Shown here: one piece after another, positions 37,099-50,100 of the stretch
How the letters are laid out: each line of letters starts with the position of its first letter
Numbering within the stretch: the first letter of the stretch is position 1
Assembly: GCA_020086605.1 (NCBI GenBank)
Contig: JACBWW010000016.1
Coordinates: 2,191,907 to 2,255,906 of the forward strand
DNA from: Lanius collurio
Lineage: Eukaryota; Chordata; Aves; Passeriformes; Laniidae
Direction: 5' to 3'
DNA: 64,000 nt
Made by a program: the position numbers and the translations under genes
The notes under the pieces: model-generated
What the model saw: only the letters and a program-made list of their open reading frames with translations
Database searches by the model: none
Told to the model about the DNA's origin: nothing

Positions 37099-39589
37099 AA
37101 AGCATCTGGCGTGGTGCTGTGAACCCTGGGGGCTGGGATGTGCCAGCTGAGGCAGTGCCCAGCATCAGGCTGAACGCTGATGCAGAGATCTTTTATCCTG
37201 GGGATAAAATCAGTGATGTGGTGGGTTACTCTGACAGGTGGGGTGTGTTTTTGTTCTGTCTCACCCTGATAGCTGGCTCCGCATCCTTGCCTTATATTGG
37301 AATAAGTCAATATTCCCTTGAGCCAGATCTGTTGCTAAGGTTGCTTGGGGGGGATGTCTGGCTGTGCTCCCTGAACACAGCCTGCATGGGAAGGGAATAT
37401 TGCTTTATCCTCCTGGTCCCATAATTTCCAAGAAGGTTTAGGAGTCCCCACAAGTGCTTCTTGAGGCTGCAAGACCCTGCTTTCCACTGCTGACATGAGG
37501 TTTTTGTCTTTGTGGAATGGAGTGTCCCTGTGGAAGGGCTGCATTAGGAGCTGGAGCAGGAGCAGAGGTCCTGGAGGTGATGCTCCCTGGGATGCAGTGC
37601 ACCACATCATTCCCAAAAAGTCACAGGTGCTTAAAGCCCACTCTGGTGAAGGGAAGGAGAAGAGGCTTTTCTCATCTTCCACTGTTCATCATCCCCAGGG
37701 CTCAGTGTGCATCATGTTCTGCCTCAGCAACTCAACCCTTTCTCTTCAAAGCCACCTTGGAAGCAAGAATTACGAGCTGGCCCCTCCTGAGCAGCTGCCA
37801 GAGGAAGGCTGGGAGGCGGGGGAGAGCTGAGCTAGCTCGGAAAGGTGGATGTCTGCAAGCAGTGGGGAGAGCCAGAGCAGCCACCAAAGACCCTGGGGCC
37901 ATGGGGACAGCACAGCAGTGGCAGCATTGCAGCCGTTCCCTGCCCGGTGCTTGCTGAGGGTGATGCCTCTGCCCCGAAATCCAGCCCTGCCAGCAGAGAC
38001 AAGACCCCAGGGAGCCATGGGAGCAGCAGGAGGGATGGCACAGTGGCTGGGCAGGGTGACTGGCTCCCAGCCTGGATGGTTGTTAGGGGAAGGTGATATT
38101 TTGCTGTGGGCAATGAGAACTAAAGGAAACAATTAAAACTAAATAGGCTGGAACCGAGCAATTTTTCAGCTTTCTGCTGAGAAGAAAAAGAGCTCCTTTG
38201 TGAAGAGTGAAATCCTCCTGGCAAGCTGTAGAATCCCACCTGATGAAGCAAAAGCTGCACAATTAAAATGCAGAAAGGATGCAAATTCTCTGTGCTCCAG
38301 TGGAAAATCCATGGGGCTGGTATCCCTGGCTGCCATTCAGAACCAGGCCACGAGCACAAGGGAGCCCATGCCCTTGGCAGGGGAGGGCTGGTGGTGCTTC
38401 AGGGACCCAACTGGTTCTGTCCTACCTATTACCAACCCACTGGGCAGTGCTGAGGCTACGCCTCCTCCAAGTGACCACCCTCGGAGGAGCCAGCTCCACC
38501 CTGTAGCTTGCAGGGAGCATCAGAGTCATGGCACCCTCTGGAGATGCAAAACCTGAGCCCCTCTGAGCCCCCTCTGTCAGGCTGGTCAGCAAATTGCCCC
38601 AGCCCTGCACAGGCACAGAAGATCTCTGATGGTTTGCTGGGCAGCAGCAAAGGGCTGGGCTTTACCCACTCATGTCCCAGGCATTGTGGAACTGCAAAGC
38701 AGGAGCTCACAAGTGGAGCAGAGTAAGCCATGCAGGCTGCTAGAATGCATCAAGCTCAGACAAATCCATCTGGGTTCTGCCTCCCTGTCAAAAATTTGGA
38801 TGAAGAGGCAGCAATGGGCTTGAACTGCTGCATGCCTGACAGCCTCTGTGAGAAGAGCCTGGACCCAGCTCTTGTGCCCCAAGAGCCTTGTGGTACCTGC
38901 AGTACCTCCTTACTGCTCTGGGCTAATTGACAGATAATTTACCCTCCTGGGAGCTCATATCCAGCCCACTGCAGCCCAAGCCTCTTGCTGCTGTATTCAC
39001 CTGTGTGCTGGCCCACTCCACCGCCAAGGGTGCGGAGTGGGGCTTGAGCTGCAGCTGTCCTTTCCCAAGGTCCTGGCAGCTCTCACATGTCCTGCTTGTC
39101 CTCACCTCCTTTTGGCAGGTGAAAGTGTCTGGTGCTGCAGCCTCTGTACAGGACTGGGGGAGAGTGGCAGTCACCGAGCTGAAAGTGCCCTCTGGTCCTG
39201 CCACCAGATTCTCCATGTGAGCATGGCACTGGTGGCTTTGCAGGGTCCAGACGTGCTTGGGAGGATTTGGGAGAAGAAATACACCCAGCAGGGAAATGCA
39301 GCACAAGGATGGCCATGCAAGACCCTGTGCAGTTCCACCCACTGCAGCTCCATGCACCGTTGCCTGGAACCATAAATAAATAAGGGATTTTTTTTCCTTT
39401 TAATCAGTCTGGGTTAATTTGATGAGCAGAGACAGACTGAACTTTCACGCCAGTAGCTGTTTTCCTCCCACCTGCCCCAGATTTCCTGCACTTTTTTAGC
39501 TCAGGCCAGTGCTGCAACAGAAAATGAAGGGCAGGTGTCCAGACCACCTTGACAGCAATCTCCATCCTCCTAAATTCCTCCTGCCCAGG

Positions 39590-39790
39590 AACTGTGGCAA
39601 AAGTTTGAGTTTCACACCAATTAAATCCTAACTGACTGCCCTGAATTCTTCAGTTGTGTCTGGTTTTTAGGTCTGGCATTATTGAGGAATTATATCCATT
39701 TAAATTACTGATTTGGGCTTGCTCATTTAATTTCATCTTAATAAAGATTTTATGTGGTTTTGACATATTCAGTGTCTTGAGTGTATTGAC
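39590..39790. promoter_or_regulatory. AT-rich block, candidate noncoding regulatory element
   Basis: This block is AT-rich and low in CpG, with CCATTTAAATTACTG, CATTTAATTTCATC and CTTAATAAAG stretches between GC-normal flanks. No frame or repeat explains it. Listed as a candidate only, because conservation is not testable here. Confidence 0.2.
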
Positions 39791-42700
39791 ACGGCAGCCT
39801 GAAGAAGCATTATGACCATAACGGCTCAAAAAGCATTAAAAAGACCCTGGCAAGGTTTATTGATTGCCCTCTTTTATAGCTGCTTGCAGACAAAGACCAG
39901 CCACAGGGAAGAGCGAATACTGTATTTTGTTTTTATACGAGCTTCCCTGATGTTACAACAAAAGGCATTTGCAAACAAATCTCTGCAAGCTCTTCATCAG
40001 GACATGAAGAAGCAGCAGTCATGTTGCTGGGTTGTTGTGAGGAGGGTGATTTTAAAGGAAAAATTCTGCAGATAGCAAAAAAGTCACCTCCAAGGAAGGG
40101 GATGTCAAAGTGTAAATAAATAAATAAGTGATGAAGATGCCCAGGTCCTCCCCACGGGTGTATCCAGAGGAAAAGCCCTCATGCCTCACTGTAACATGTT
40201 GAAGGAAAGAAAGGGTAAACCATCTGCCAAAATCTGTCCTCAGAGCTATGGGCTTCCCCATGAACATCTAATGTACCCTAGTGTCTTTGTGAAAACACAA
40301 ACAAATTGTGGGCATGTTATGCTAAGTGCAACAGAGATAAAAATTAGTTGAATGATCCATTGGCAAGGTAGAAATGTTCTTGAGATGGGAGAGCAGCATA
40401 ATTATCTCCTCATGGCCAACATTTGCATACAGTGATGCCCCCAGAAGGCCCCTGCACAGTCAACTGCCCAACAGCTGATGGGAGGATGTTTTTGAGGACT
40501 AATTGCAACCCATTTCCTCCAGCCCAGGCAGGGGTGCCTCCTGCTCAAAGACGCCATGCACTAAGGAGGAAAACCAGCTGCAGCAAAGCAGCAGCACCTC
40601 TACCTGCATGGCCATGAGATGTGCTGCTGGGTGATGCCCCAGCCCAGTGTGCAGGTGCACGAGCAGCACTGGGCTCCTGCTTGGCTTTTGGGTAGGGCAG
40701 ATGGAAGGGCCAAGAAGCTTCCTGGTGTCCCAAGAAGCAAGTCAACAAAACACATCCAGTTAGTAAGGTCCAAGGAAGGACCTTCCTTCTCCACCCTTGA
40801 AGATATATTGCCATGACACCAAAGAAATTCCATGCCATAAAGCCAGCAGACACGAGGTCTGCAGGGTTCTGTAGCCAAAAATGCATTTCCTAGTGCCTTT
40901 GCATGGCTGTAGGTGAGGGATCGCCCTTGCCTTGCTCTCCTGGGCTCCTCTGCTTCTTCAAATCTGCCATGAAAATAGCAACTCGTCACTCACGAGGCTG
41001 AGGATGCTGAGAACCAGAGCGCAGCACCTTGAGCATGCCAGGCACATCCTCCTGCACCCCAGGTGGGCCAGGCCAGCAGGCAAATAATAATCCAGCATCC
41101 CAGCTCCCAGGGCTCTGCACGTGAAGCTGCCTCTGCCCAGCAGAGTGAGTACCTCAAGTAGAAAAAGGCACTGTTTCCCTTTTCTGTTCTGGTGCCAGGG
41201 AGAGCTTAGTATTCAAAAACTGTTTTCAGATGTTTCACTTCACAGCTGGTGAATGAACTCAGAGAACTCAATAAACCTCTTTGTAAGACATTATCTCTCA
41301 TTAATCTCTCAAGTGAGGCTGGCACCTGGAATTGCATAAATCTTTACCTGCACATAGTAGGAAACAGGGGAATGGGCCATCATCAGAAAGCGTGTTATAA
41401 TGGAGAGTCACAAACAGCAAATAAAGAAGAAATCCTCATAAAATTTTCCTCCTGATCTCCTCCTGGCAACAGGACATCAACTTCTGGAGGAGATGGATCC
41501 TTGCTGGAAGAGATTTCAGCAGGAGATGGGACAGCACAAGTGCCTTCACCAGTCTGCAGCTGTTGAGGGGAATTGCCTTTCCATTGGACATCTCAGGAAA
41601 TGTCCAAAAACTTTAAATAGTGCTGCCTGCTCAGGAGCAAACTGCTTCACGAGAACTGCCAGCTTGCAGTTCCCTGCCTGATCCCAGCCAGCTGCTTTGG
41701 ACACGGTGTGGTTTCTGTTTCATCCTTCTCCCAGCAGAAAGCTGGACTGGCTCTGCTGGAGCACCGTGAACCTCCAGCATGTACCATCACACTCCTATGA
41801 GTGGGACACACCTCCCTGAGGCAGGAGAGCTTGGAAAAATGTTTGGAAAGGAGAAGGGTGATTTAGCAAGTCTTAAACAGCTTGATGTAGGAATAGCATC
41901 CAGAGTGTTTTCCCTGGCAGGGGATTTTGAAATTTATTTGGGCATTCTTTGCTTTGGTGCAGCAGATGGTAGGGAGGCATGGTGGCCTGGAATATTAATG
42001 CTTCCTCCAGCATCCATATCCTCAGAGAAACTGGCAGCTCCGTGCTTTTGCTGAGCACCATGCATCTTCATCTTCTTTCTCAGGGCCATGCTCTTCCCAC
42101 ATCAGCTAGGAATTAAAATCTGTGTCTTGGTCCCCAGCAGCCCCCTCAGGGGTGGGGCATTTTGCATCAGGAAAGCTTCAGGGCAAAGGCTGGGGCTGGG
42201 AAGCAGGGACATGGTTATGGCAGGGATACCACCCACTTTGCACAAATAGGAAAGTAAGGAAAAAAGTAAAAAATGCAGTGAAGCAAATCTATTCTGTGAC
42301 TGTAACCACCACCTTCCGCTGGAAAGGGTATTCAGCCTGGATTTTAAGAGTTGTCTTTTATTGATGCCTAATGTTCCATAAGCAGTGGCCAACGAGGAGC
42401 AATTAAGCATTCCCTTAGATAAAATGTGTGCCTTCGAGCGATAACCAGGCAAAGGATCTTCTACTAGGATGTCAAGATATGTCTTTGTACCATGGAACTG
42501 TGTCATAAAATTCCCTCTGCTGCCATGCCATGGCTGCTTTCTCCCCCTTCCTGGCAGGTTGCAGCAGCTCCCTGCATGTTGGAGCTGGGGAACATTGCAT
42601 GAGTCCACTTCCCAGCTCCCAGCCGGTTGGTAACCAGTGCTGAGCTCAGCCTGCTGTGGTCCTCCAGACACCTCCACCTGACAGGCTGTGAGCTCTTCAG

Positions 42701-43889
42701 AAGGGATAAAATTATACAGCTCCAAAGTTTAGTAACACAAGCCCCAGCAATCACACAGATAAATTTAATGGTGACCACGTAGAGAGCTGCTGGCTGAGCT
42801 GTAATGTTCGATGAGGATGCTGAATAATTCACCAGTCTTTCTCAGACCCAGGAAGGCCTACAAAAGTTAGCAGGATGGAGACCAGCATTTCAGCACTCTC
42901 CAGGTCTGTGTAGGGAGGTGCTGGCATGATGCTGCCGTGAGTCTTACCCCTCCCAAGCATGGTGCTGTCAATAGGCCAGGTGTTTTCTGCTGGGAAGACA
43001 ATGCCATCAGTCTGGTGGCTCGAGCCATCCCTGCTTTGGGCTGCAGGGACTGCTGAGCATTGCTTCCCTGGCTGGCTCTGTCTGGCACACTCTTCTCTCT
43101 TCTACCTCACACCTCTGTCAGGCACTTCCCAGGGGCTCTGCCTGATGGAGTCCTTCCTTTATCTTTCTTACAAGTACAAAATTACATCTATACTATTAAG
43201 TGCAGAGAACATGAGTGCTGTGGGGTTTGGGATTTAAAAGGCAGTGTGTGCTCATGGCAGATGTGCCTGTGCCATCCTAAAACTCCCTCCTCCATTCTTT
43301 TGTGTTACCAAGAGCAGCACCAGGCTCAGGGCTCTTAGACTTGCAAGGGAAGGGATGTGCTTTAATGGCTGGCTCTGCTCTTCTTCCATGGGTTCACGTG
43401 CGATCTTGGAATGTTGCCAATGCCCACAGTCAGCTAAAACCTGGAGCCTTGAGGAGAGATCAGCAGCGGTGCTGGGAGTGCCCTGGCTGCAGCAGCTCCC
43501 CTTGCTTCCAAAACCCAATCTTTACAAAGGACATACCCTGGGGATTTGCTTTGTCAGGATCAAGCTTACAACAGGTTTCTGCTTCTTGTTCTTTTTCCCA
43601 GACTTCCCACTGAGCACCACTCAGTGGCCCTTCCAGTCTGTCCCTGGAAGAAATCCTGCCCTTCTCCTGCTTAAGCCTTGCCATAATGACCATTTAATCC
43701 CCCCTTCCTGGGCTGAGCAGCTTGCCATACCCATCTCCTTCAGCCCCAGCTTTTGCAGACACACGATCAGGAGCACAACAGCCCCAGGAGGGGTGGGATG
43801 AACCCAGCACAGTTTTCAGGAGCACAGGAACAAGCTTGGCATTTAATCTGCTGTAGCCCCAAGCAGGACTTAGCAAAGGATCTACCTGT

Positions 43890-44160
43890 AATTGTCAGTG
43901 CCTAAAGGACTATTAAATATGTCCTTTAACTGGTTTCTGAAGGGCTTGTGCTATTTTAATAAGCATCTCAAGAAAGAAAAGCTCTCTGTGAAGCATTAGC
44001 TTTGAGATCCAAAAGCAATCTCACTAACATAAAATATCAAGTTTGATTGACAAGGCCAATACCCATAAACCATGCTGATTGACACTAATTAGCCTGCCAG
44101 CCTTTAATTGCTTCTGATCATGTTCTACATCACTCTGATTAAAAAATTAGTCCCACGCAA
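43890..44160. promoter_or_regulatory. AT-rich block, candidate noncoding regulatory element
   Basis: A 270-bp AT-rich segment with a GTTTGATTGACAAGG stretch that resembles a PBX/MEIS composite (TGATTGACA, 44043-44051). A second TGATTGACA lies about 36 bp further at 44079-44087, followed by CTAATTAG and TTTAATTG homeodomain-type cores. The paired PBX/MEIS-like sites make it a better enhancer candidate than most blocks in this window. Confidence 0.3.
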
Positions 44161-47100
44161 AAAAATCAATGCAGCAGGGGGTGGTTTGAGATCTCAGCTG
44201 GGCCCTGAGACTTCACGCTGCCTTTGTTCACAGAGCATGGACACATCTTTTCAAAGGGACATCACAGAGCAGGGCAGGCAGGCAGGGAAGAAGCCCTTCA
44301 GCCTAACTCTTAGAACAAACCCCTCCTGCTCAGGGTAGTTTTTTTTTGGAGGATCTCAAATTCTGGAAGAAGGGGAGAGCAGCTAACCAGGCAAGGTGAG
44401 GCCAAGCCAACAGGCTGACCTGCAGTGTTATGGGCAGCAGGAGCAGGGGTACAGGCAGGACTGAGCTGAGGAGCTGATGGGATGCTGGCCAGGCTTTCCC
44501 TTGTCCCCTGGGTCACTCACAGCCATGATTCCCCACAGCCCCTGCTTTGAGACCGGACCTGGGTCTCTTGCCACAGAAAGACAGGAACACACTTGGCAGA
44601 GAAGCCTTCTTCTCATGGAGTCCCCCTGATCCCCATGGATCCCATGTCCCTGCTGCTGCCCCTCACGCCCATGAGGGTGCACACCTACTGTGCCATCTTC
44701 TGAACCTTAGAAAGCCTGACCTGCAGCCTCCTGTCAGGCTTGGAACAGTAACCATGGCCAGGACCAAATCATGTTGCTCTCTTTTGTCTCTTCTTCCTTC
44801 TCATGTGACTGCATTTGCGAGTACATCCTACACTGCTCCCTCTCTGCTGCTCACAGGGTGGATGATGGGGGGGCAGGCTCCAGCCTGGCATTTCAGGAGT
44901 GTGGCAGCTGCAAGACCCAGGGAATGCCTTCCCTGTCCTACTGCTCTCACTCCCCTTGGATAACTTTCAGGAAGCCTCTGTTTTTCACAGGCCCCGGAGG
45001 TGCATGGCAGCGGGATGACGTCCTGTGGGTGGCACAGCTGGGGACAGGGGATTTGTCCTGGGGACAGCCCAGCATGGGGCAAATGCTGCTCCATCCCACA
45101 CTCACACGCAGGCTGGGAGCGTCCTCCCTTTTCTCTCTGCTTTCCTTCCCTGCCACTCTTGGTTTTGCCCAGCCTGGATGCAGCAAGGGGGTTGGTGAGC
45201 AGCAAGACAGAAGAGTGGAGGGCAGCAGTGGGCCAAGAGATGGGCATCAGTGCTGAAGAGCAACCTTGACCAGGAAAGAGGGGATGAACATGTCCCAATG
45301 GATGAGTCTCTGAGGGGAGCCACTCCATGGTTTTTTGCAAAGCCAAGGACATCCTGGGGGTTCATCACCTCTCCCCTGACCTCCTTTTGATGCCTACAAG
45401 CCAGAGCTGAGGAGCTATGTGAAAAACACCGTTCCCATGGCAGCCAGCAGCAGCTCTCAGACCAATAAAAGCCAAGATATGATCACACTCTATTAGTTTG
45501 ATAATATCATTTATAGTTGACTTAGAGCTGCATCCCATCTAATTAAAAGGGAGCCGCTTGCGAAAAGCGCAAGAGCAGAAAAAGGCAGAGAGGATCCTTG
45601 CCCTGAGCTCCGTGCCTGTGCAGATGTCTTGTTGGTGAATGGCTTTTTATTTCCCGTTTCACATTGGAGCTAATTTCATCCCTCACCAGAACCAATGTGA
45701 CTCATGCCCCCAGCAAGAGACAAGATGCAATCAGTGAGCACGGAGAGGGAGGGGAAAGCACCACTCTCTGGAGCCAGTGTCATCTGGAGCTCTTCTTTTC
45801 CTTAATTATGCTCCTCTGTCTCCTGGGTTTTTCAGGGGCTCATGTTTCTGCAAAGCCAGGGAAAAGCAAGCAGCAAAACCACGGAATCCAGCCCAAATCC
45901 CCCTCCTCTTCCTCACTGAAAGCAGGCAAGCGGAGGGAAGCAGGGATGGCACAGGCTGGCTCAGCACTCTGCTTAAAAGTGTTCAGCTGGAGGCATAGGA
46001 GGAGGGCATGGATTACTCAGAGAGAGACACATCTTCTTGGCAAACTACCAATTTTTGTGGAAATAAATGCTACATTTTCTCTTACAGCCATAATGTCAGA
46101 ATTCCCCAGAATGTCCCCAGATTAGGAGAGGAAAAGGAGCCCTTGTGTACTCAAAGAAGCAAGAGCTGACTCTGCCCTATTTTCCACCTGTGGCCTGCAT
46201 TTTTGAGGCAGTTCTCAGCTGCTGGAGCAGTCTGGATGCTGTGTTTGTTCCCTGAACTATGATGAACAGAGACCAGATCAGTGTGTGGGCTGGTATATAA
46301 CCACCCAGTCACCCAGGCCATGGCTGGTCTCCTCTGCTGGAGCTGGGAAGGAGCTAAAACACATCTGGGAGCTGCCTGGAACTCCCCTTAGCTGGTAAGA
46401 CAGATGAGGATCTCCTCAATTTTACAGCAGGGCTCTGCACAGCTTTCTCAGTGTAGAGCTGTCCAGCTGCCCTACTACAAAAGTCATCCTGGGCGTGAGC
46501 TTTCCTTCTTTCACAGGCAACAGATTGCCAGAGCTGGAGAGGCACTGGAAAACATTTGGAGAAGGATGTAGGCCATGCTGATGGAGGAAATGCAGAGAGA
46601 GAAGCCCCTGGCATTTCATGGCCCTACGGAGCTGCTGCATCCGCAGTGGCCGTGGCCTTGCCTTCCTCACAAGGGGAAGAAGGGACAGCAGGATCTGGAG
46701 CCTGCTTGGGTCCCACCACCTGACACTGGTGCTGGGGGGTATTTGTAAGACTGGGGACATCACAAACTCCTGAGATATTTAGGTGCTCTTGAAAGATTTG
46801 CCCTCTGTCCCTGGGCAAAGGCACTGAAAGAAATTCCAGCCAGAAGGATCCAGAGCTGCCGTGGCTGGCTGAGATCCCTCTCACATCCTAGAGCATCCTC
46901 AGGGAATTCCTGATGCTGTGCAGCACCAGCAAGGAACTCCTGTCCGTGCTCCCACCTGCCAGCCTAGGAAAACCCCTCTGGCCAGCAGTATTCACTGCAC
47001 AAGCTGCTTTCCCAGCCCTGCAGGTTGGCAAAGGACCTGCCAGCGCTGATCACGGCTATCCAACAATTCCAAGGGAATATCAGCTGTTGCTTTCCTTCAG

Positions 47101-50100
47101 GACGTGTTTGCTGGAGCACTTTCCAAGGAGAAAGCTGTGCAGAATGCTGAGGGTGGAGGGGAAGCTTGCACAGAGCTCAGGGACACACAGGAGAGAGGAG
47201 ACAGCAAAAGCCCTCAAAGCCCTCATCTGGTGTCTGTCCTGTGCAGGGACCCACACAGGCCACAGTCCCTGCAGACTGGGCACAAGCTCTTCCTTTTTCA
47301 CCCCCAGGGAAGAGGGATTTCCTCTGAGCAGGGCTTCCCCCAGGTGAATTATGGAGTGCAGCATCCTGCTGTCTGTCCTTCAAGGTGACCACCAGCATCT
47401 CACAGCATCATTGCCCAGCTGCTCCTGCTGCACCTACCCTTACAGGTGAGATTTTCTGGGCCATCAAAGCATGCAGGGCTGGCCAGGAGTCCTCATTTGG
47501 GGAGCGGAGACCTGCTTGCCTTTCAGAGCGTGATAATAGAGCTGTGAAATTTCGTCTGCTTTATTCCGCAGGCAGCACACTGGTGTTCCCACAGACTGCC
47601 AAGTTGTCTGTTCTCACACCACATTAGCTGTGCTCATTGCAGGCTCTCACCTCTCCTTGTGAGCACCAGCATCTCCCTGATGGATGCAGGATCTGCTCCT
47701 CAAAAGTCAAGCTGCAAGCCCGCAGTGCTCACACAAAATGCAGTTTTTCTAGGTGCTAAATCTTAATCTCATGGGCTTTGCATCTGCCTGAAATTCAAGT
47801 CCCAGTTAGTGTTTCCCCATCAGAAAGATGCTACTGGCAGCCTCTGGCTTGTCCCCCACTGAGGAGCTTGGGGGGCAGCCCCAGCAGAGCTGCACAGCCC
47901 TTGGCTCAGGGGCACTGCCGTGGGACCCTTCCCCACTACTTGGGCTGGTGCTTCTCACCCTAATCTCATAACTTCGATGTTGCACTAGAATTCTTCTTCA
48001 TTTAACAGTCCATCTTACCCATGGAGGATCTCTTATTGAGACCCAGGGCCACCTTTCCGTTTCATTTGAGGCCACCGCCAGACCTCATCTTACACTTTCC
48101 AAAGGCAGCCATTTATTCCCTCTGTAAAACACTGCCTTCCTTGGCTTTCAGCACGGTGCTGCCACTGTCCTTCTGGGAAGCAGAGCCACTCTGCCTCCCA
48201 GGAAAGCTGTCTCTGCCCAGCTGCTGGACTGGCTATCACTCACACCTTGGACAGGCTGCAGTTAGTGGGGGGGTTGCATTCTCCGAGCCTGCTGCTTCGT
48301 CAGACCGCCTCTGCTGGCTCCGTCCTGACACTTTCAGGGGACACACCGAGGTCCTGACTCATACCAGGGAACAAACCCTGCGAGTTATTTCAGCTCTGTC
48401 CCTACCAGTTGCTTTCCCTGGAGCCTGGTGGCAGCTCTGCCGACAGGGCAGAGACCACACGTGGGATTTTGCAGCTTGTGGCTGGTCTGTGCTACTACAT
48501 CCCCCTGCCAAACACTGACATGAGGAGCACGGACAATAATTGGAGCTGATGAACTGCTTAAAGCAGAGACACTTACTCCATGTTAACACACACCACCAAG
48601 ATGCAGGAAAATTAAGCAAACTCACGAAGCAGAAGCCAAATTATCTCCAAATGGGTTTTCTTTCCAGAGGTGTCAGTCACTTTTCAAATTATTTTCCCTA
48701 GCTGGGTATGATGAGGGAAGACGTCTGGGATAAAGGTGCCTTCTGCTGCCGTCACGCAGAGCGGCTGTGTGACAGCCTCTCCACCTGACAGGCCTGAAGA
48801 ATCAGATCATTTCTCTGTAAAATCAGCTTTTGCAGTGATGTTCCTGGGAGCTGAGGATGACAGGCTGGGAAGAGCAAGTAGCCATGGCAGGATGAACACC
48901 AGCAATGGGCAGAGCAGTTTGAAAAGCATGAAGGAGCATCCTGGCCAGTGGTCCATGTGCTTTAATGGAAAACGAATTCCAGTCCATACATTTAAACAAA
49001 AAATAAATCCTGTCGAACCCTGCACGTTGGGGTTTTTTCCACGTAGTTACAAGGTTGATTGATAAAAGTGAATGGGCTGGTATTACACATAGGCACCTGA
49101 TCACCCATCAGCCTGATTAATGCACAAGGTATGGATGTGTGCAGTGTGAAAATTGGCTCCTGGAGGGATATCAAAGTACCTGGGAATGGAAAACCTTCAC
49201 CCAGTGATGGTAATTCTGTGGCACCCCACAGACAGCAGTCTTCTGTTGCATTATTTTCTTATTGAGGTGATTCAAAGTGAGCAGGAATGGGTTTCTTTAA
49301 ATAATAAGCAGGCGGGGCTGGGACATGCTCTGCCAAGATCCACATTTATTTCCCCCTCGAGCTGCTGCCTGCAGCATCCCTTGCTCAGCCAGCAGGGTGC
49401 TGCAGAAGGACAGAGAGCAGGTCAGGCCGTGCTGCAGGGCAATGCTCTTCCCCTAAAGTCTTCCTCAGAGCCTGGAAGACTCTGATACAGCCTCTGAAGT
49501 GCAAATCAAAGCAACAGCATCAAAGGAGACAACAGTGGGGGAGAAAGGAGCTTTCAAAGGCCGCTGGGCACGGGGCTAAAGAGAATCTATTCTTTATCAC
49601 TTCCTCCTGCCCATTGCACTGGGCTCTCCCTGCCCAGGGCATGACGTGAGTGAGGGCAGTGTCTGCTGCCACTGGAGCCTGCAGAGCAGGAGAGCAAGAG
49701 ATGTTTCCCAGGGCCAGGGACACGGGAGGAGTTAAGCCTATGAGAATAAGAGATCCCTGAGCTTCCCCGGAGAGTGAAGGTGTTGGGCAGCTGGGGTGCT
49801 CCTGCCTCCTCCAGCTGTACCTCGAGGCAGAGGCTCCTGCCATGGTGGGACGATCCCTACAGCAGAAGCCCAGAGCACCACCCAGCCCTTACAAAGCAGA
49901 GGCAGCAGAGACTTTCATCAGTCACATCAGGAGGCGTTTTCCCTTGGGAATTACTCCTGACAGGCAGCTTGCTTCCTTCTGATGCTCATGTGTTGCTACT
50001 GTTCTTCCTTCCTGCCTCCCTGGCTATGGTCTGCGCCTGTTCTGAATTTGCTCACTTTTATGGGCTGCTTCTGAGATTGGTCACCCTCTGCCATAAAATT

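Noticed and set aside
42102..42725. 207-codon minus-strand open frame
   Set aside because: No domain, signal peptide pattern or plausible splice context. Frames of this length are expected by chance in 64 kb of moderately GC-rich DNA.
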